In this document: positions 28,865 to 40,529 of the stretch, piece after piece
Layout: each line of letters starts with the position of its first letter
How positions within the stretch are numbered: the first letter of the stretch is position 1
Source of the DNA: Thereva unica
Lineage: Eukaryota; Arthropoda; Insecta; Diptera; Therevidae
DNA length: 64,000 nt
Direction of reading: 5' to 3'
Assembly: GCA_949987705.1 (NCBI GenBank)
Contig: CATLJY010000023.1
Coordinates: forward strand, 27,921-91,920
Position numbers and translations under genes: made by a program
Notes under the pieces: model-generated
Told to the model about the DNA's origin: nothing
Databases searched by the model: none
Seen by the model: the letters and a program-made list of their open reading frames with translations, nothing else

Positions 28865-29530
28865 TGCACCACTTTACACTTTTATATTAACGTTTTTAAT
28901 TTGTTTTGTTTTAGTACAAGATCAGGAGCAACCTCACTACCTCGTTGTGACGTTTTTAGGCCTTGTTGTCACTCTTGTTTAGCACTCGCACTTATTTATT
29001 TTAACCTTTTTTTAATTACGCGGCAATTTAGGTTTTACTTCTTCTCGAATTTACCTAATATCGACGCGTATTTCGGTTTATTCTTTCCGAACGTTACCGA
29101 TAAAAATTAAAAAAACGTAAGTTTTCGCGAGTTCAAAGTTTCAAAGTTCTATTTTTGAATCTTTTTTTATTATAAACGGAAGGCTTTGTAAATTAGTTAA
29201 TCGAAAAAATTAGCAATAGAACGTTGCGCGTTTTCGAGAAAATGTCATTTAAAAAATCCCCTACAAAAAAATACACACTACCACAAATTTTAAGCCCTTT
29301 ATCATAAACCAATGAACTTATAATATAATACAAAATTAAAGAAGAATCAAAATACCTTGCTTGATCACCGACATAACACACTTCCGCAGATTTCATCGTT
29401 AAACGTTAGAAATTAATGTTTTTATATCGCGCATAAACTGGTATTCCTTTTTCGCAGAAGTATTATTTTCCCTAAACTATGAACTTTATGCTCATGCGCT
29501 CGCTGACTCATAGCAGTCAGCGACTTAATA
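28865..29530. other. Errantivirus leader and old flank, no gene
   Basis: Expected to hold the errantivirus leader and 5' LTR, but nothing here resembles the 3' LTR at 4140-4460 and no primer-binding site is evident. A palindrome-like gctgactcatagcagtcagc lies at about 29502-29521. Confidence 0.45.
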
Positions 29531-29533
29531 TTT

Positions 29534-31130
29534 TTACACGTGATCTGATACATTATTACAACTACGATGATACAATTTTTTTTTGAAAAATTTCCACATT
29601 TTGAAAATTGAGTTTTGAGCAGAACCTTCTATGAGCGGGCCCCACTGTGCGCCGAAGGGAGTAATAATGTGTCCAAGGAATGCAACTTCTTTGCGGAGAA
29701 ATTCCGATTTATCAAGCTGAATTTTTAAATTGGCTTGACGTAATTTATTAAATACTTTAGATAGGTTTTCCAAATGTTCTTGTAAGGATGTTAAGAACAG
29801 TATAATGTCATCCATATAGCCAAGGCAAACTTTTCCTTGTAATTCTCTTAATACATTATCCATTACTCTTTGGAATGTCGAGGGCGCATTTTTTAAACCG
29901 AATGGCATGCGTACGAATTCGTAATGCCCATTGTCGATAGTGAAAGCTGTTTTCTCGATATCTCTAGGATCAACTTCAATCTGATGAAATCCTGAGGCTA
30001 AATCGAGGGTTGTAAAGTACATACATTTACCAAGCGTGTCAAGTATTTCAGTTATATTCGGGATGGGGTACCGATCGTCTATGGTTTTTTCATTGACTTT
30101 CCTGTAGTCTACGACGAGTCTCCATTTTTGTTTTCCTGAAGCGTCTTGTTTTTTCGGAACGATCCAGATCGGACTACTCCTTGGAGAGTAACTAGGTTTA
30201 ATAATTCCTTGGTTTAATAAATCTTTAATTTGAGATTTAACTTCGGATTTATGAATTTCGGGGTATCTATACGACTTAGCGTATATTGGAATATCGGCTG
30301 TAGTTTTAATGCGAGGTTTGACAGCATTTGTGAACGTAAGTATTTGACCATTATAAAATATGTCATCGAAATTTCTACAGAGTTTAAGAAGGGACCCCTT
30401 CTCTTCGTTGTTTAAATGTTATGTTCTTAGAGCTTTAGTTATATCACAGGTTTCTAAGGAATCTCTTTGGCTGACAAGTTTAACGTTACAATTATTAACT
30501 TCGTTGAAACCAATGATTTTTCCGACTTTTAGAGGTTGTTCACTACAAGATTTTTGGTCATGGGGGGAAGATTTGTAACTTCTACTAAACTGTACCAATT
30601 GTTAGACTGGTAAATACCTTCGGATACTACTAAATAATTATTAATTTTTGTAGGTTTAAGGAAAATTTCTCCTTCTTCAATGCCTACAGGCAACCTAGCT
30701 ATAATTTTTGAATTAGAAAGGACAGTATAAACTGCTGACGCAAAATTTGGTTAAAATAAGAGTTTTATTCTTGCATTGTCCATTTCCAGGACTTCGTCTT
30801 TAAGGTTTACTTTAATTCCTAAATCTTTCATTGTTTTCAGGCCAATTAGACCATCAAAATAGTTATGGAATATAAATATTAGAAATTTCATATCGTTTTT
30901 TATATTAAATTCCTTAAATGCAGGGAAACTTTTTTGTTTCTCTACTAGGTGTGTATTAAAAACGGTTATAATTTTGACGGAGTTTATAGTTTCATGATGG
31001 CGAGGATTTACAAATTTTGTGTTAAAAAAATTCAAAGAAGCACCAGTACCGACGAGGAATTTAAGAGGACGGCCAAAAGGTGATGATACGTGCACTGATA
31101 GAAACATTGTCTTGATTCCAGCAATTCCAT
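29534..31130 (-). pseudogene. Old errantivirus protease and RT remnant
   Basis: Right part (30751-31107): protease-like frame where the active-site Asp is lost (FLVGTGASLNFF, expected D-T-G). Left part (about 29640-30230): RT with [45 protein letters not shown] and FLGHIIT, then similarity stops. Stops and frame changes lie between (30230-30750). It is a different, older errantivirus from the one at 4140-28900, because RT and protease occur in both. Same strand as the integrase/env remnants at 1390-2960, which supply the missing 3' half. Confidence 0.82.
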
Positions 31131-31617
31131 AGTCTTCGTTTCGTTGTCTTGAGTAGAAACATTTTTCAGTCTTAACATAAGAATGCTTGTATTTCTTCGC
31201 TCAATACTTATACTTTTCGACCAAGATATGTCTTTTTCGAAATAAGATTTTTTAAGTTTTTACTCAAGAAACTAAATATTTTTCATTCAAAACAAAATTT
31301 GTATTAAATAAAGACACGATGAAGTTTTAATTCGAGAATATTTATTGAGGCAATTCACTATTTTATTACCTTGAGTTGCTTAAATTAAAACTAGTAGGAT
31401 GTTGTGCCTAGAGACTAGCCACTAATTACGCTTTTTCATGGTATTCTTTCTGTTGAATAACTCTTCAGACTGGATGACCATAAAAAATCAAGAAAATATT
31501 TTGTCACTTTTAATTACATAAGTAAATATTTATATTCTCCTGAGTATCATTATTAAATAATATAATTTAGTGATAGATTCAAAAAATGTTGCACCGAAGT
31601 AAAAAAAAATATATTTC
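31131..31617. other. No gene seen
   Basis: AT-rich sequence between the errantivirus remnant and the tRNA-like segment. No open frame or repeat I can support. Confidence 0.5.
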
Positions 31618-31692
31618 AGCACGGCCGGCCGAGGATTGAACTTGGTTCCGCGGGGTAGGATTCCAGCGCCTTAGCTCTAGGCTACCGATTAT
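31618..31692 (-). repeat. tRNA-like sequence, probably SINE head
   Basis: Minus strand shows an A-box-like GGTAGCCTAGAGCTAAGGCG and, about 30 bases on, a B-box-like AAGTTCAATCCTC, the internal RNA polymerase III promoter layout. A clean cloverleaf with a CCA-ready acceptor stem is not apparent, so a tRNA-derived SINE or decayed tRNA is more likely than a working tRNA. Flanks are AT-rich. Confidence 0.5.
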
Positions 31693-32453
31693 GTACTTTA
31701 TTAGAAATCTCTTTTTTGTTGTTAAAGATACTTCCGGTTTGAATTTACAGACCGTTTTCTCAGTTTTATTTCTCTTCTTCAAAAGCTACAATTTGAGATA
31801 TGGTCCAAGTCTGTAGCGACAGTACTTTCAGAGATGAAATAAGGTCACAGACGGACAGACGAACAGACGGACAGAGCCTCTGCATAAGCTTTTTTGTTTG
31901 AAAGAGCTAAAAATGAGTATATCTCAAACCAAGAATTTTTTTTCTTACTTCTAGTTTTGAGGGTGTACGGGTCAAACGGATCTCGGATTCGGATTCAGCG
32001 CGTCAAAATACATAAAGATAAGTGGGTCTGGTAAAAAGTACAGTCCACTTTTTTTTGTGTGCCGGTGAATTAATAATAGGCAAATTAAAATTGAAAATAA
32101 CTAAGTCGATATGTTTAAGTGTCCGCGCGATATCGTGCAGGTACAAAAATCTCTTACGCAGCTTAAACAAAAAACTGCTCGATCGAATTTTATGAAAACC
32201 TTTTCAGATCATATTTCGGTAATACGCTTCGAACGACACCTCAACGAAGTCGATATCAGTTTTGGTTCGCGCGATATCGTGCAGGAAAAATTGACCACAT
32301 ACGTACGCGCGCACACACACATACTTCCTCCCAATTTTTTGCTTAAAATGCTCCTGGGACCTTGAAAGATGAAAATACGTCGAAAATTTATATTTCGATT
32401 TTCGGACCGATTACAATAACTTCCTATGCTGGGAAGTTAATGAATACATACAT
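31693..32453. other. Non-coding, small repeats
   Basis: Contains a short run of acagacgga-type tetranucleotide repeats at about 31851-31876 and a direct repeat cgcgcgatatcgtgcagg (32125 and 32268). No gene supported. Confidence 0.5.
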
Positions 32454-33505
32454 TCCATTCAAAACGCGCGTTATGGTGTTCCAAAATAACACCGTTAAGA
32501 AAATCGAAGCCTACACGTTTCTAGGGTCGCTGATCACGAAAATCGAGGTCCCGCGGTCCTAAAACATGGGCGTCACCCCTAAAAATGCAAAAACACCCCT
32601 TTTTAGGGTGGTTTCGCGATTATTTCAATAATAATGAAAACGAATGCGATGAAATGCACTTTTTTAATATTTATTTGCGAAGATGGTTGATTTATACTAA
32701 ATTAAGGCGAACTTAATGGCAAGGGGTGATCCTAAGGGGTTGAAACCACCCCTAAATCGGCCAAAAATGGCAAAAATTGTAAAAAAAAAATTTCCAAGTT
32801 CATGCTTCAAATTCGATTGTGGGCGTACTGTCAGGCAAAAATAAATTATTTTCAACCCTTAAGGGGTTAAAACTACCCCTACTATAATAAAAACAACTTT
32901 ATATAAAAAAAATTGCAAAGAATTTTTTGTTTGCTTTTTGTTTGAAATTTGGTTCAAAAGGTATTATCAGCAAAAAAATTAATTTTTTCAACTCTTAAGG
33001 GGGTAAAACTACCCCTACATTAAAATTGTAATGAAATATTTCTCAATATATTTTTTATTTTTTTTCTCTTTAGGGGTGGTTTAACCTCTGTATAAAGGGG
33101 TTTATAGTGAAATTTTCCAAATGTTTTAATGATTAAAAATGGAAAATAAAATTTAAATACAAAACAATAAATTTTAATTTGTTATTTTTGCCATTTTTGG
33201 CCGATTTAGGGGTAGTTTCAACATTTTAGGACTACCCCTTATCATAAAGTTCGCCTTAATATAGTACAAATCAACCACCTTGGCAAATAAATATTAAAAA
33301 AAGTGCATTTCATTGCATTCGTTTTCATTATTATTGAAATAATCGTGAAAACCCCCTAAAAAGGGGTGTTTTTGCATTTTTAGGGGTGACGCCCATGTTT
33401 TAGGACCGCGGGACCCAGATCGTGATCAGCGACCCCAAAAACCTTTAGGGTTCGATTTTCTTGACGGTGTTATTTTGGAACACCTCCCCCCGCGTTTTGA
33501 ATGGA
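32454..33505. mobile_element. Fold-back element with about 330-bp inverted arms
   Basis: Left arm 32454 to about 32790 (tccattcaaaacgcg, cctaaaacatgggcgtcacc) is repeated inverted at about 33170-33505 (ggtgacgcccatgttttagg, cgcgttttgaatgga). Arms are about 90% alike by eye. The middle has further repeats of a ggggttaaaactacccct type. No transposase. Such long arms could make a cruciform or a long double-stranded RNA. No clear target duplication seen. Confidence 0.85.
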
Positions 33506-33795
33506 CTAATAGTACATAGTTCACAGGAAATACGTAGTACATAGTACACAGTACATATAGTCGGGTTGATGCAATAGTCACGAAGCTGAATTTTTTGCTA
33601 TTTTAAGCATTGTGCAAATATGTAAAAAAAGTCATATTATATTCAGCCCAAGTCACGGATCTAAATTTTTATGGGAATTTACTGTATTCAATTTGAATTT
33701 TTTCAGAACATAGTACGTAATATGCAGAATATTGCATATAGTACGTTATAATTATAGATAATATATATGTAATACATAGTAAATAATATAACATA
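33506..33795. other. AT-rich flank with agtacata repeats
   Basis: Short imperfect repeats of agtacatag around 33509-33560 and again near 33710-33780. No gene. Confidence 0.5.
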
Positions 33796-34434
33796 CCAGT
33801 AGGGAATGGAAGTACTGGAAAAACTACTTCTACAGAAGCAGTTCAGTACTTCCACCCAGTACAAAAAAGGCATTACATTAACACGGCGATGGCCTAGGCT
33901 GGAAAGTACTTCTTTTTCCCTTCCATAGAATGGGTTGAAGAAGTACTTACTCCACATTTCATTTAGCAGTACTTCCACGCAGTACAAAAAAAAAACATTA
34001 CATAACAAGAAGATGGCGTAGGCGGGGAAGTACTTCCCTTTTCCCTTCCTTAGAATGTGTTTTGGAAGTACTTACATTTATTATTAAACTCATAATACAA
34101 AGTTATTATATTGTAATTTAGTTGGGGTAGGCGTGAAGGGGTGGGATAGCTTGAAGTAAAATTAAGCGATTTATATTTATGTCATAAACATAAATTCAAA
34201 TAATATGTTTATACATTAAAGATAAAAATACATAATGGCTGAGATAACTGAGATGATTAACAAAGAAAACGACCAGATACGAAGTTTTTCAACACGCTTT
34301 TGCGCGAAATCGAACTCTTGGTCACCAAACCCATTCTCGTCTGCATTACTCATAAATCATTACAGAAAACACTAAATAAAGAAGTACTTCCAAATCGACT
34401 TCCCAGAGTAAATACGTGCGATTTTCCCTACCGG
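33796..34434. mobile_element. MITE-like element, hAT-like ends, internal duplication
   Basis: Ends CCAGTAGGGAA and TTCCCTACCGG form an 11-base inverted repeat with one mismatch. Inside, a unit of about 130 bases (gcagtacttccacccagtac ... gaagtacttac) is present twice, at about 33838 and 33968. No transposase and no clear target duplication, so the class is uncertain. Confidence 0.55.
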
Positions 34435-34734
34435 GATACTACCTCAGATATGTACAAGTAAAATACAGATGTCCGTCGAATAGGCGAAACGCCGAAACGT
34501 GTTGAAAGCGATTAATCCAAGCAAAATATTTATGTAAATATTGCAGTAATTTAGCTGGCTAGAGCATGGCAACTTTTAGTCGAGTTCCAGCAACAGACAG
34601 CAGCGATGGTGACACGCGAACTTTGTTGCCCACCCGTTTCTGGGTACTTGTGCCTATGCATCTGTCTAGAGCATGGAAACTTTTAGTTGAGCTCCACTTA
34701 CAAACAGCATAGTATAATTCTATGGCTGTGTTCC

Positions 34735-34874
34735 CAAATAGAACCCAGTATACGGTCCAGAGCTAATGACGTCTTAAATTGAACCCGATTCTGTATATTT
34801 TCAATACCAATTGCTTGCAATTTAAGACGTCATAAGCACTGGCCGGTATGCTGGGTTCTATTTCGGAACACAGC
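34735..34874. mobile_element. 140-bp MITE with 5-bp target duplication
   Basis: Ends GCTGTGTTCC and GGAACACAGC are perfect, and complementarity runs on for about 55 bases, giving a nearly complete hairpin. ctatg flanks both sides (34730-34734, 34875-34879). The homologous right arm at about 35545 has one ctatg and no insert, an internal empty site. Confidence 0.85.
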
Positions 34875-35224
34875 CTATGTGAGTGAGGCAAAATAGCCCG
34901 CGCTTGGTGGGAGGGATTGGGTTTGAATGTTGCAATGCAGAAGCTGCTCTCAGCATTCATTTCATATTCTCGCAATGCAGACGCCGCTCTCAAAATTCAT
35001 GTCATATTCTCGCACATCATGGCTGCTGTCTGTTGCTGGACCTCGACTAAAAGTGCCCCAGATATGTAAGAAAAATTTGGTCGAGCTCCAGCAACAGACA
35101 GCAGCGATGGTGTGCGAGAGGATGAAATGAATGCTGAGAGCGGGGTCTGCATTGCGAAAATATGAAATGAATGTGTGTTAGAATATAACAGTTGGCCACA
35201 GCTTGCGACGCGAAAACGAAAATC

Positions 35225-35352
35225 TATCCACACAGGCCCTCGACTGGAATCCGCAAGGAGTCTGTCGCGCAAAATAGAGTCCGCTGGAGGGCAACTGTTT
35301 CAGCCCTATGTCCCATAAGGGATTAAAGGAGCGCAATGATGATGATGATAAG
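35225..35352 (+). repeat. LINE 3'-end fragment with (ATG)n tail
   Basis: Codes in one frame for LDWNPQG and a late segment ending SHKGLKERN, followed by a gatgatgatgat tail. This resembles the extreme 3' end of RTE-like or related LINEs that end in short simple repeats. About 125 bp only. Confidence 0.45.
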
Positions 35353-35560
35353 AATATGACATGGATTTTGAGAGCGGCGTCTGCATTGCAGGAATATGAA
35401 ATGAATGTGTGTGAGAATATGACATGCATTTTGAGAGCGGCATCTGCATTGCGAGAATATGAAATGAATGCTGAGAGCAGCTTCTGCATTGCAACATTCA
35501 AACCCAATCCCTCCCACCAAGCGCGGGCTATTTTACTTCGCACACCATAGAATTGTATAG

Positions 35561-37983
35561 ATTTTTTCAAACCCCGTGACACAAAGAATTTGAACAGTTC
35601 TGCGGACCTCGTTGCCAAATTTTATAAATATTTTTCTATCATTTCCCCTCTTTTTCGTTAAAACGGCAACAAACGCAGAAAAAACTCAACAAAATAATTT
35701 GGGAAGGGATGCGCGCACGCCGAATGAATAAAGTTAATTTATCTTTATATGTGCTAAATATATGTAAATACATGTAAAACCCCTGCTCACCCAAGCCAGT
35801 TTATTCATCATAATAAGCATAATTTTACTATAATTATGCGAAATATTTCCCATCCCTAAATTTAAAATAATTAAAAAAAAAATACTGAAAAAAAAATTCT
35901 TTTGAATACATGAACTTTTTCATTCATAAAACGAGGTTTCTCCGCAGTCCCTAGCAGCACAACCTCCCCAAGCAGAAGCACGAGTTAAAAGATTTAATTA
36001 TATTATAAAAAAAAATTAAAAAACAAATTTATTTGGAACGACAGGATTAAATCTACTTCAAACCAAAGATACATCGAGACTGAATCTTAAAAGTAACTTA
36101 AGATCTAAGATTCTACTTGCGCAATTTGTGTGTGGGATAATTCTGTGGAATTTTGATATGGGAAATTTTGTTTTACCCCTGACGAAAAAGTGTCAATCAT
36201 CGCTAAATAAGCTATCACTTCAAAAACTGTAATCTTGCGTTTTCAATCAAAAGTTTTACACCAATATGAAACAATAAAATTAAACTGTTTTCAGCTAGAA
36301 ACTAAAATAAATTGATACATTCATTACCAGCTAATTTTCTTATTGTATTCAATTATTGGGCATAATTAGACTGGTCACCTATACGGCCTGACTTTAATAA
36401 TATCTATCCTCGCAAGGATCTGGCATATTTGTTGCTGAGTTATCTTTTGGACATTCTATAAAAGCCCTAATACTAATGATGAATACAAAATATGGTTTGT
36501 TGCAATTTTCAACAACACCCAACAATCAATATTTCATTCAAGTTTCCTTTTTAGATTATATGCAACCATTAAGGTGGGGTTCACATAATTGTTGAACTAA
36601 TTTTCCGGGTGGACAAGTATCAATTAGATCAAATAATGTCCTGGTAATTTTCACATTTGTAAGCCCCCTTTGACTCTTATGCATTAAATTCGAATTGTAT
36701 ACGACTGACTGTGTCACGTCCAATTGATAATGATGCTCGATTTGAACTCAAAGCAATCGATTAATTTATATAGATTTATTATATGTGTTCCATTGCCAGT
36801 AAGGATTAATAACGCTGAACGATGAACGATGTAGGCTTTAATTCATTTTATGAATATTTAAACAGGATTACGGTGTGAACTGCGTAACAAGTGCCTATAT
36901 TTGACATTAACCCATGGTTGTATTTTGTGAGTTGTTTATAGAAAAGTAATCCCTGCGATACCGATGGATGTATAAGCCATGAAATAGAACCTAGAACTAA
37001 ATCTATTTCCAAGTAAATAAACACCTTTAGGTAACATTGTATAACTTTTTGTTACAGTGCGTACTTCTATACAAAACATTTCAAGCAACTCAAAACTAAG
37101 TCCTGCCTTTTCATAGAAAGGGTCATTTTTGAAAGGTTTATCCCAAACGAAAAACAAATCAATAGAAAAACATTTGAAGGTCCTGGGTTTTTAGATATTT
37201 CAAGGGATAACACAAATGATCTCTAAAGGTTAATAAGCGTGCAATAGGTTAACAAAGAACGATTTATCAGATAAGAAGTTTATCTGAGTTCTATGTATAA
37301 GAAAACGGAACCTTTTGTGATGTTATACAACAGAGCTTTCTGCTTGCTTTAAGGTTTACATTGTAACCCTTTCCGTATGGCAAAAATAAGAATGAATAGG
37401 AAAGTCAATAAAAGTAAAATGGATTACAAAAATAATCATATATTGAAGGAATGGGCTGGGTTTTTTCTGTAAAAATAGATTTTAATCTTGCGATATAACC
37501 AAAGGCGATTGTTGAAAATACCTGTAGACAAAATTTGAAGGAAACTTATAAAATTTTCAAAGGTTTTTAGTAGTTTAGGTGGAAATTAGAAGTTAACCTT
37601 AACACAAAACTGTTGGCGCAATAAAGGATAACATGAATGTTGAATCTATCCAACTGATATGGCAAATAATCGTTGAGTACTGGAAATTAGGTCAATGGAT
37701 AAGGGATTAATGGTGGAGAATCGTGAACAGCGATATTCTTGGCTCGTGATTACCTCTGCATTCATTTTGTTTAACTGGTTACTACTTTAGTTAAATAGTT
37801 TTTATGTTTAAAATAAATTTTAGAAAAAATATTTTAGACTGTTTATAGCTCAGAAGACCCTCTGTGCTACCAGTTCGTCATGTTTAACGTGTTATGTGAA
37901 AATCTGGGTTATTAATCATCCTTTGGACTATCAGTCTGTCATTATCATTGGAGTCATGGTGCAATGTTTGGTAGTAAACCTAA
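35561..37983. other. 2.4 kb without recognisable feature
   Basis: AT-rich, short frames only, none with a recognisable domain or splice pattern. No tandem repeat or inverted ends that I can support. Confidence 0.5.
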
Positions 37984-38146
37984 TCCCACCAAAAAAACAT
38001 TACAAATGTGAGCGCGGAAATTATTTATTAGGACAGTTTAAAACACACTTATTACAAAAAGAAGTGATATGGATTAGTCAAAATGAATCGTTTATAGCAT
38101 GAAATAATTAAACACGTGCATTTACGAACGAATTCCGTGCGGCTCA

Positions 38147-40052
38147 CAGTGGGCTAGATTCTAAAAAAAGTGGACAAAAATCCAAACAATTTTTTTTTAA
38201 ATGCCCTTTTCTAGGAATTATTTTATAGAGGGGGATCCGCTGGACGTTTTTCCGAAAAATGGGGCGGGTAGCTTTAAAGCCTGCGGATCTGAGGCATTCC
38301 GAAGTTAGATACTTTGGACATATCTGCATTTGCGTGTCTTCACCGCGAAAAACACTTCCTACGTTAAATCCCAATAACTTTATATCTAAGTGTGTAATAT
38401 TAATTAAGTTCAATGGAGAGTGATCCTGAAGGTATGTAGCCATTTTTTATGTGTTTTACCGTTATTAAATAATAATACATGCTATTGTAAGAGAATGATC
38501 AATAACCACGAAAAAAAATTATTATTTTTTTTAAAATAATTAGCCTTAAATTGTAAAAATAGGTTATTGCCCACTACCGCCCGGCTTAGTTTTAACGCGA
38601 TTCTGTAGGAAATTCTTTATAATAATGAGAATTCGAAAGATTTGGGTGCCAAAACTTGCCAATTCATATTTTGTACGGCGTGAATAGCTACCGTGGGTGC
38701 TTTCGTGAAAAAACGTTAAACCTCGTACGTAGTGTTACCATGTGAAAAATTCGGAAAAATGTATGAAAATTTAATTTATTACATTTAATTAACGCTTGGT
38801 GAAATGTCTGAAGACGCCCAGGAGGCGCGTAACAAAGATATTAAAAAATATCGTGAGCATTTTGCTAGAAAAACTTCTAGACAAGGAAATATGAAGGATG
38901 TATTCAATCGTCTTCTCGACACATCCGACCCTTATATTTCGAGCATGTGCCGGAAATACCCTAAATGTAATAAGAGTTTGTCTGGCGAAGCTTTGAGGTT
39001 GCTTCATCCCAGTAGGACCGGTAAGCTTACAGAAGTACTGAAATCAGCACTTACTGGTAAGGGGAAGGCCTTACCACACCCCTTACATAAGTGCTTATTT
39101 TTACACACGATGTCATAGGAGGTAAGGCCTTACTTTAGTACTTACCTTAGAGTACTTATAGGACTGCTCATATGTAAGGGGTATAGTAAGGCAGCAAATG
39201 GAACATTGAAAAAAGAAATATTCATGGGCGCCTGTGGATATGTGATCCGGTATAGACAAGCTTTTATTTTTTTCATCTTTTACAAATGCCTTTTTTTCCA
39301 AGCCTGAGAGTGGCTTTACCTAAGCAGTCCCCCAACTAAATTCTCCACTTCTCCAAAGCTGCTTGTCCTCCGTATAGAATGAGAGCCGGGCTATTGAGTA
39401 TGCTAATGTCGCATTTTATGTCGACGAATATAATTGCCCGTTTTCTTTTTTTCTATAAAATTTATGAAAACTCCAGGAAATCTCCCTTGAGTCATCGGGC
39501 AGATTCTCACTTGTTTGGGTATAATTCTGGACAACGCCTTACCATCTGCCTTCTCTTGTAATGGGGTTTGTAAGGGCTCATCTAGCACCAAGAAAATAAG
39601 GGGTACCCCATACCAGATGAGTACTTATTTCAGTGCTCCATCGGTAAGGCCTTCCTGGAATTCCTACTGGGATACATCCGACATAGAGACCAGCTGGGAC
39701 TTAAATAAAGCAATCGTACCATCTGAGTCCGCTAGTAGCGACGAAGGCTCCGATTAAGGAATTATATTTAATGTATATACGTAAAGTTTATTTTAAAGTA
39801 ATTAATTTTAATTAAAAATAAAAATAAAAAAAAAATTAAAAATAAACCATTTGCCTTTTACAATTTTTTTGTTCTCAGAATATGCGAGTCTTTGTAAAAT
39901 CCGTCCACCATATTGAATCCGCCATTTTGTTTTTGATAGTTTTAATAACGGATTTGTGATCAGCGATGTGAAACACCCATGTAACCAAAATTTCGAATGT
40001 ATAAGACAACGCATTATATTTTTGTCCGCTTTTTTCCTAATCTAGCCCACTG
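38147..40052. mobile_element. 1.9-kb element with 9-bp target duplication
   Basis: Ends CAGTGGGCTAGATT and AATCTAGCCCACTG extend to an inverted repeat of about 34 bases. tgcggctca flanks both sides exactly (38138-38146, 40053-40061). Nine bases would fit Mutator-like elements; eight plus a chance match would fit hAT. No full transposase; internal coding pieces are listed separately. Confidence 0.8.
38804..39757 (+). pseudogene. Unrecognised coding pieces inside the 1.9-kb element
   Basis: From ATG 38804 about 72 codons look protein-like (charged helix, then CRKYPKCNKSLSGEALRLLHPS), after which a ggtaag/cttacc-rich non-coding stretch begins at about 39020. Near 39645-39757 another frame ends in an acidic serine tail (SESASSDEGSD) before a stop at 39755. 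The two could be the ends of one short gene interrupted by an insertion of about 620 bases. I do not recognise the protein. It may be a captured host fragment or an element-encoded accessory protein. Confidence 0.35.
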
Positions 40053-40424
40053 TGCGGCTCAACTATAGTATTTCTAATAATAATTTGTTACATTTCGAAG
40101 GACTGCTAAGATTGATGCTATACAACGAACTCGCCAGCCAACTTTTTCACGGTTAATAATACATTATTGAGTTTACAAAAAAATTGGCAGTTGTAAAATT
40201 CTTTTGAATTCGTTCGTAAATGCACGTGTTTAATTATCTCATGCTATTACCGTTCATCTTGACTAATCCATATCACTTCTTTTTGTAATAAGAGTGTGTT
40301 TTAAACTGTCCTAATAAATAATTTCCGCGCCCACGAACTTCTAGGGGAGGTGTAATGTTTTTTTTTTTGTGGGATATCACTCTTTTTTGTTTTAATACTA
40401 AATGTTAATTAGAAGTTGAATATA

Positions 40425-40525
40425 CTATATCGCTTATTGTGTTCTACTTATGATATTCTTTCATTTAATACCCATGTCGAGGGGTATGTGAAGAAAATGG
40501 TAGTCCCCCCTCTTGTTCAGAATTA
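40425..40525. repeat. Single monomer of the 128-bp satellite
   Basis: Matches the arrays at 45230-45986 and 60673-61225 (actatatcgcttattgtgtt, gaagaaaatggtagtc). Isolated copy. Confidence 0.8.
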
Positions 40526-40529
40526 GCAA

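Larger units (their letters stand above)
4140..28900 (-). mobile_element. Errantivirus (Ty3/Gypsy with env), split by three nested insertions
   Basis: Reading leftwards: gag (27653-28864), protease (23918-24120), RT (22639-23917), RNase H (13876-14299), a pol linker (7729-7978), integrase fused to a SUMO-protease-like domain (5948-7756), env (4506-5873) and a 3' LTR (4140-4460). These pieces lie in correct order on one strand and are separated by Gypsy (7984-13875), BEL (14300-22638) and a TGTAAC-ended insertion (24125-27648). Each has matching target-site duplications, or nearly so. Subtracting the insertions leaves about 7 kb, the usual errantivirus length. Gag and the front of pol have frameshifts, while the integrase fusion and env frames are open. 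The 5' LTR is not recognisable. Confidence 0.85.
34716..35560. repeat. Complex inverted repeat (arms interrupted by a MITE and a LINE tail)
   Basis: Left arm from 34716 (interrupted by the MITE at 34735-34874) has gcccgcgcttggtgggaggg and continues through a tgcaatgcagaagctgctct segment; the right arm ends ccctcccaccaagcgcgggc at 35528. Inside, a tccagcaacagacagcagcg motif occurs near 34588 and 35087 and inverted near 35020. A 66-base unit ending in gaatatgaaatgaatg repeats near 35395 and 35460. Origin unknown, probably a DNA element. Confidence 0.75.
37984..40374. mobile_element. Element with about 155-bp inverted ends
   Basis: Left end 37984-38135 (tcccaccaaaaaaacattac ... cacgtgcatttacgaacgaa) returns inverted at about 40205-40374. 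Arms match for most of their length with one poorly matching stretch. A second element (38147-40052) sits between the arms. No transposase seen and no sure target duplication, so class unknown. Confidence 0.75.

Noticed and set aside
31618..31692. Functional tRNA gene
   Set aside because: A- and B-box words are present but I cannot draw a complete cloverleaf with paired acceptor stem; kept as tRNA-like repeat.
34927..35618. Several overlapping frames rich in Ser/His
   Set aside because: Come from the two arms of the inverted repeat read in opposite directions.
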